Of a DNA stretch of 64,000 nucleotides, positions 62,482 to 64,000 are shown piece after piece (the first letter of the stretch is position 1; every line of letters starts with the position of its first letter). Below the pieces are notes generated by a model. The model made no database searches. It was not told the origin of the DNA and saw only the letters and a program-made list of their open reading frames with translations. The position numbers and the translations under genes were made by a program. The DNA lies in NCBI RefSeq assembly GCF_020097155.1, contig NZ_CP083691.1, positions 1,488,001 to 1,552,000 of the forward strand. The letters are read 5' to 3'. Source of the stretch: Micrococcus porci (GTDB taxonomy: Bacteria > Actinomycetota > Actinomycetes > Actinomycetales > Micrococcaceae).

Positions 62482-64000
62482 AGCCCGTCCACCGTCCCCC
62501 CGGCGAGCACGCCCTCGGCCCAGCGGGCGACCCGGGGCCGGTCGATCTTGGAGTTGTGGCGGATGTCCGTGGGGATGTGGTCCGCCACCAGCACCGCCGC
62601 CACGGGCAGCGGCTCCAGCGCGGAGCGCACCGAGGCCGCCAGGGCAGTGGGGGCCAGGCCCTGCTTGGGCCTGCCGTCCCGATGGTGGCCGGCGCGGCGG
62701 GGCGGGCGCGCCGCCGGGACCGCGGCCTCGACCACGACGACGACGGCCTGCGTCCCGGCCGGGCCGACGCCCACCACGGCGGAGCGCGCGACGGGCCCGA
62801 GCGCGTCGACGACGCCCTCGGGGCCGCCGGGCGCCAGGGGGCGGTCGGGGGTGGTGAGCACGTGCTGGGCGCGACCCTCGATCCAGACCCGGCCCTCGGC
62901 GTCGAAGTGGCCGACGTCGGCGGTGCGGTGCCACACGCGGCCGTCGCGGCGGATCAGCCCGTCGCGCTTGGACTGGTGGTCCGTGAACCACAGGGCGTCG
63001 TAGCGGTCCTTCAGGTGCGGCGCGGAGACCACGAATTCGCCGAGGACGCCGTGACCGGCGGCCGGATCCAGGGTGACCTCCTCGGGGGTGCCGTCCTCCG
63101 CCAGGGGGGCGATGCGGAACTCGACCGTGGGCAACGGGGAGCCCACGCACACGCCGGCGTCGTCGGCGCGCCGCAGGGCGTGGATGGTCTCGCCGTCGAT
63201 GTTGGCGAGGAGGAGCCCCTCTGTCATGCCGTAGGGGGTGTTCACCTCGGCCTCCGGCATGAGCGCGGAGACCTGGCGCAGCAGGGCGGGGTGGACGGGG
63301 GCGCCGGCCGAGAGCACCTGGCGGACCTGACGCAGGGCCGTGCGCTGCTCGCCGCTGAGGTCCCCGGCCGTGGCGACCACGTTGGCCAGCGCGGCGGGCG
63401 AGGCGAAGAGCACGGAGGACTGTCCGGCGATCGCGGCGTCGGCCAGGGCCGCGGCCGTCAGCGTGGCCGGCTTGGTCACGTCCATCACGGGGGAGACGGA
63501 CGCGGCGCCGAGCGCGGGCCCCAGCAGGGCGAAGGGCGCGAAGCCGGCCAGCAGGGAGGCGCCCGGGCGGATGTCCAGGGTGCGCGCGATCAGCCGCACG
63601 AGGTGGCCGAGCCGCTCGTGCGTGTACACGACACCCTTGGCGGGACCCGTGGAGCCGGACGTGAACAGCACCGCGGCGTCCGCGCCGAGCTCCGGCACGG
63701 GCAACGGCGCGCCGGCGGCGTCGCGGGGAACGCCCAGCTCGGGGGCCCGGTGGCGGTCCACCATCGCGTAGAGGGAGTCCGACACGTCCAGCAGGGCGCG
63801 CTGCGGTGCGGCCAGCGTGGAGACGGACAGGCGGGTGCCCGGCCAGTTCTGCGCGCGGGCCAGCGTGAGCCCAGCGGTCTTCCCGATCACCCAGCGCGGG
63901 CGGGCGGACTTCATGGCCCGGGTCATCCCGGAGACGCCCAGCCCCTGGTCGGCGACGACCGCGACGGCCCCGACGCGCAGCACGGCGTAGAGGGCGGCGG
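62478..64000 (-). CDS. oleC: AMP-dependent ligase, OleC-like (beta-lactone synthetase), partial
   Basis: Adenylate-forming enzyme cut by the right window edge; the frame stays open to base 64000, with AALYAVLRVGAVAVVADQGLG at the edge matching the interior of the family. Visible: AVLFTSGSTGPAKGVVYTHERL (P-loop of the ANL family), the NTPYGMTEGLLLANI region, WHRTADVGHFDAEGRVWIEGR and the C-terminal DIRHNSKIDRPRVARWAEG, where RHNSKIDR is characteristic of OleC. In Micrococcus OleB and OleC are known as one fused protein, so an OleB hydrolase domain is expected beyond the edge. OleC makes a beta-lactone from the beta-hydroxy acid, which OleB decarboxylates to the olefin. Confidence 0.85.
   Translation of the reverse strand, partial: AALYAVLRVGAVAVVADQGLGVSGMTRAMKSARPRWVIGKTAGLTLARAQNWPGTRLSVSTLAAPQRALLDVSDSLYAMVDRHRAPELGVPRDAAGAPLPVPELGADAAVLFTSGSTGPAKGVVYTHERLGHLVRLIARTLDIRPGASLLAGFAPFALLGPALGAASVSPVMDVTKPATLTAAALADAAIAGQSSVLFASPAALANVVATAGDLSGEQRTALRQVRQVLSAGAPVHPALLRQVSALMPEAEVNTPYGMTEGLLLANIDGETIHALRRADDAGVCVGSPLPTVEFRIAPLAEDGTPEEVTLDPAAGHGVLGEFVVSAPHLKDRYDALWFTDHQSKRDGLIRRDGRVWHRTADVGHFDAEGRVWIEGRAQHVLTTPDRPLAPGGPEGVVDALGPVARSAVVGVGPAGTQAVVVVVEAAVPAARPPRRAGHHRDGRPKQGLAPTALAASVRSALEPLPVAAVLVADHIPTDIRHNSKIDRPRVARWAEGVLAGGTVDGL

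Noticed and set aside
1..64000. tRNA/rRNA genes, insertion sequences, prophage or CRISPR arrays
   Set aside because: No cloverleaf-like intergenic sequence, transposase or integrase signature, attachment repeats or regularly spaced repeats were found; gaps are short and explained by promoters and terminators.

Overview
The window is very GC-rich (I estimate above 70%) and almost fully coding. It looks like chromosomal DNA of a Micrococcus-type actinobacterium (Micrococcaceae, M. luteus-like). Evidence: the actinobacterial division and cell wall (dcw) order running mraZ to dnaE with sepF, yggT and divIVA; a panB / glnA2-glnE / glnA1 block; sigA next to parE; a MurE whose substrate motif suggests L-lysine; and at the right edge an OleC-type ligase followed by OleD, the long-chain olefin pathway known from Micrococcus. 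I see no prophage, insertion sequence, tRNA, rRNA or CRISPR array.

Layout. 1-5523: end of a class II DAHP synthase, a PASTA-domain Ser/Thr kinase, a secreted LysM/transglycosylase protein, an Rv2175c-like DNA-binding protein and a polyprenyl diphosphate synthase; this resembles the aroG-pknL-Rv2175c-idsA2 neighbourhood of mycobacteria. 5582-7346: DNA polymerase IV and a DUF3040 protein. 7582-28784: the dcw cluster (mraZ, rsmH, ftsL, ftsI, murE, murF, mraY, murD, ftsW, murG, murC, ftsQ, ftsZ, pgeF, yggS, sepF, yggT, divIVA, lspA, rluD), mostly joined by 4-nt stop/start overlaps. 28866-33034: dnaE and nrdR. 33129-36264: polyphosphate glucokinase, methionine aminopeptidase, a small conserved protein and panB. 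36288-43428: glutamine synthetase GlnA2, GlnE adenylyltransferase, a flavin-dependent oxidoreductase and adenylylatable GlnA1. 43577-46693: an RDD membrane protein, a DUF4191 protein, lipA and lipB. 46881-54059: an atypical kinase, a small membrane protein, sucB, lpdA and pepA; lipA and lipB make the cofactor that SucB carries. 54252-60730: PAC2 and DUF4192 proteins, sigA, a DUF7455 zinc protein and parE. 60807-64000: a membrane protein, oleD and the C-terminal part of oleC (cut by the window).

Regulation. Two motifs recur. About a dozen genes have a TANNNT -10 hexamer 6-7 nt before the start codon and no ribosome binding site, as expected for leaderless mRNAs. Most convergent gene pairs are separated by a long, often perfect GC-rich hairpin without a T tract. 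Specific candidates are three 10-bp-phased GTGG repeats in the mraZ promoter (MraZ box), a CUUCCCC-loop hairpin before rsmH (mraW RNA motif), a GlnR-type operator between glnA1 and the RDD gene, a SigR/SigH-type promoter before sigA, and a bidirectional promoter between panB and glnA2 whose two -10 elements overlap.
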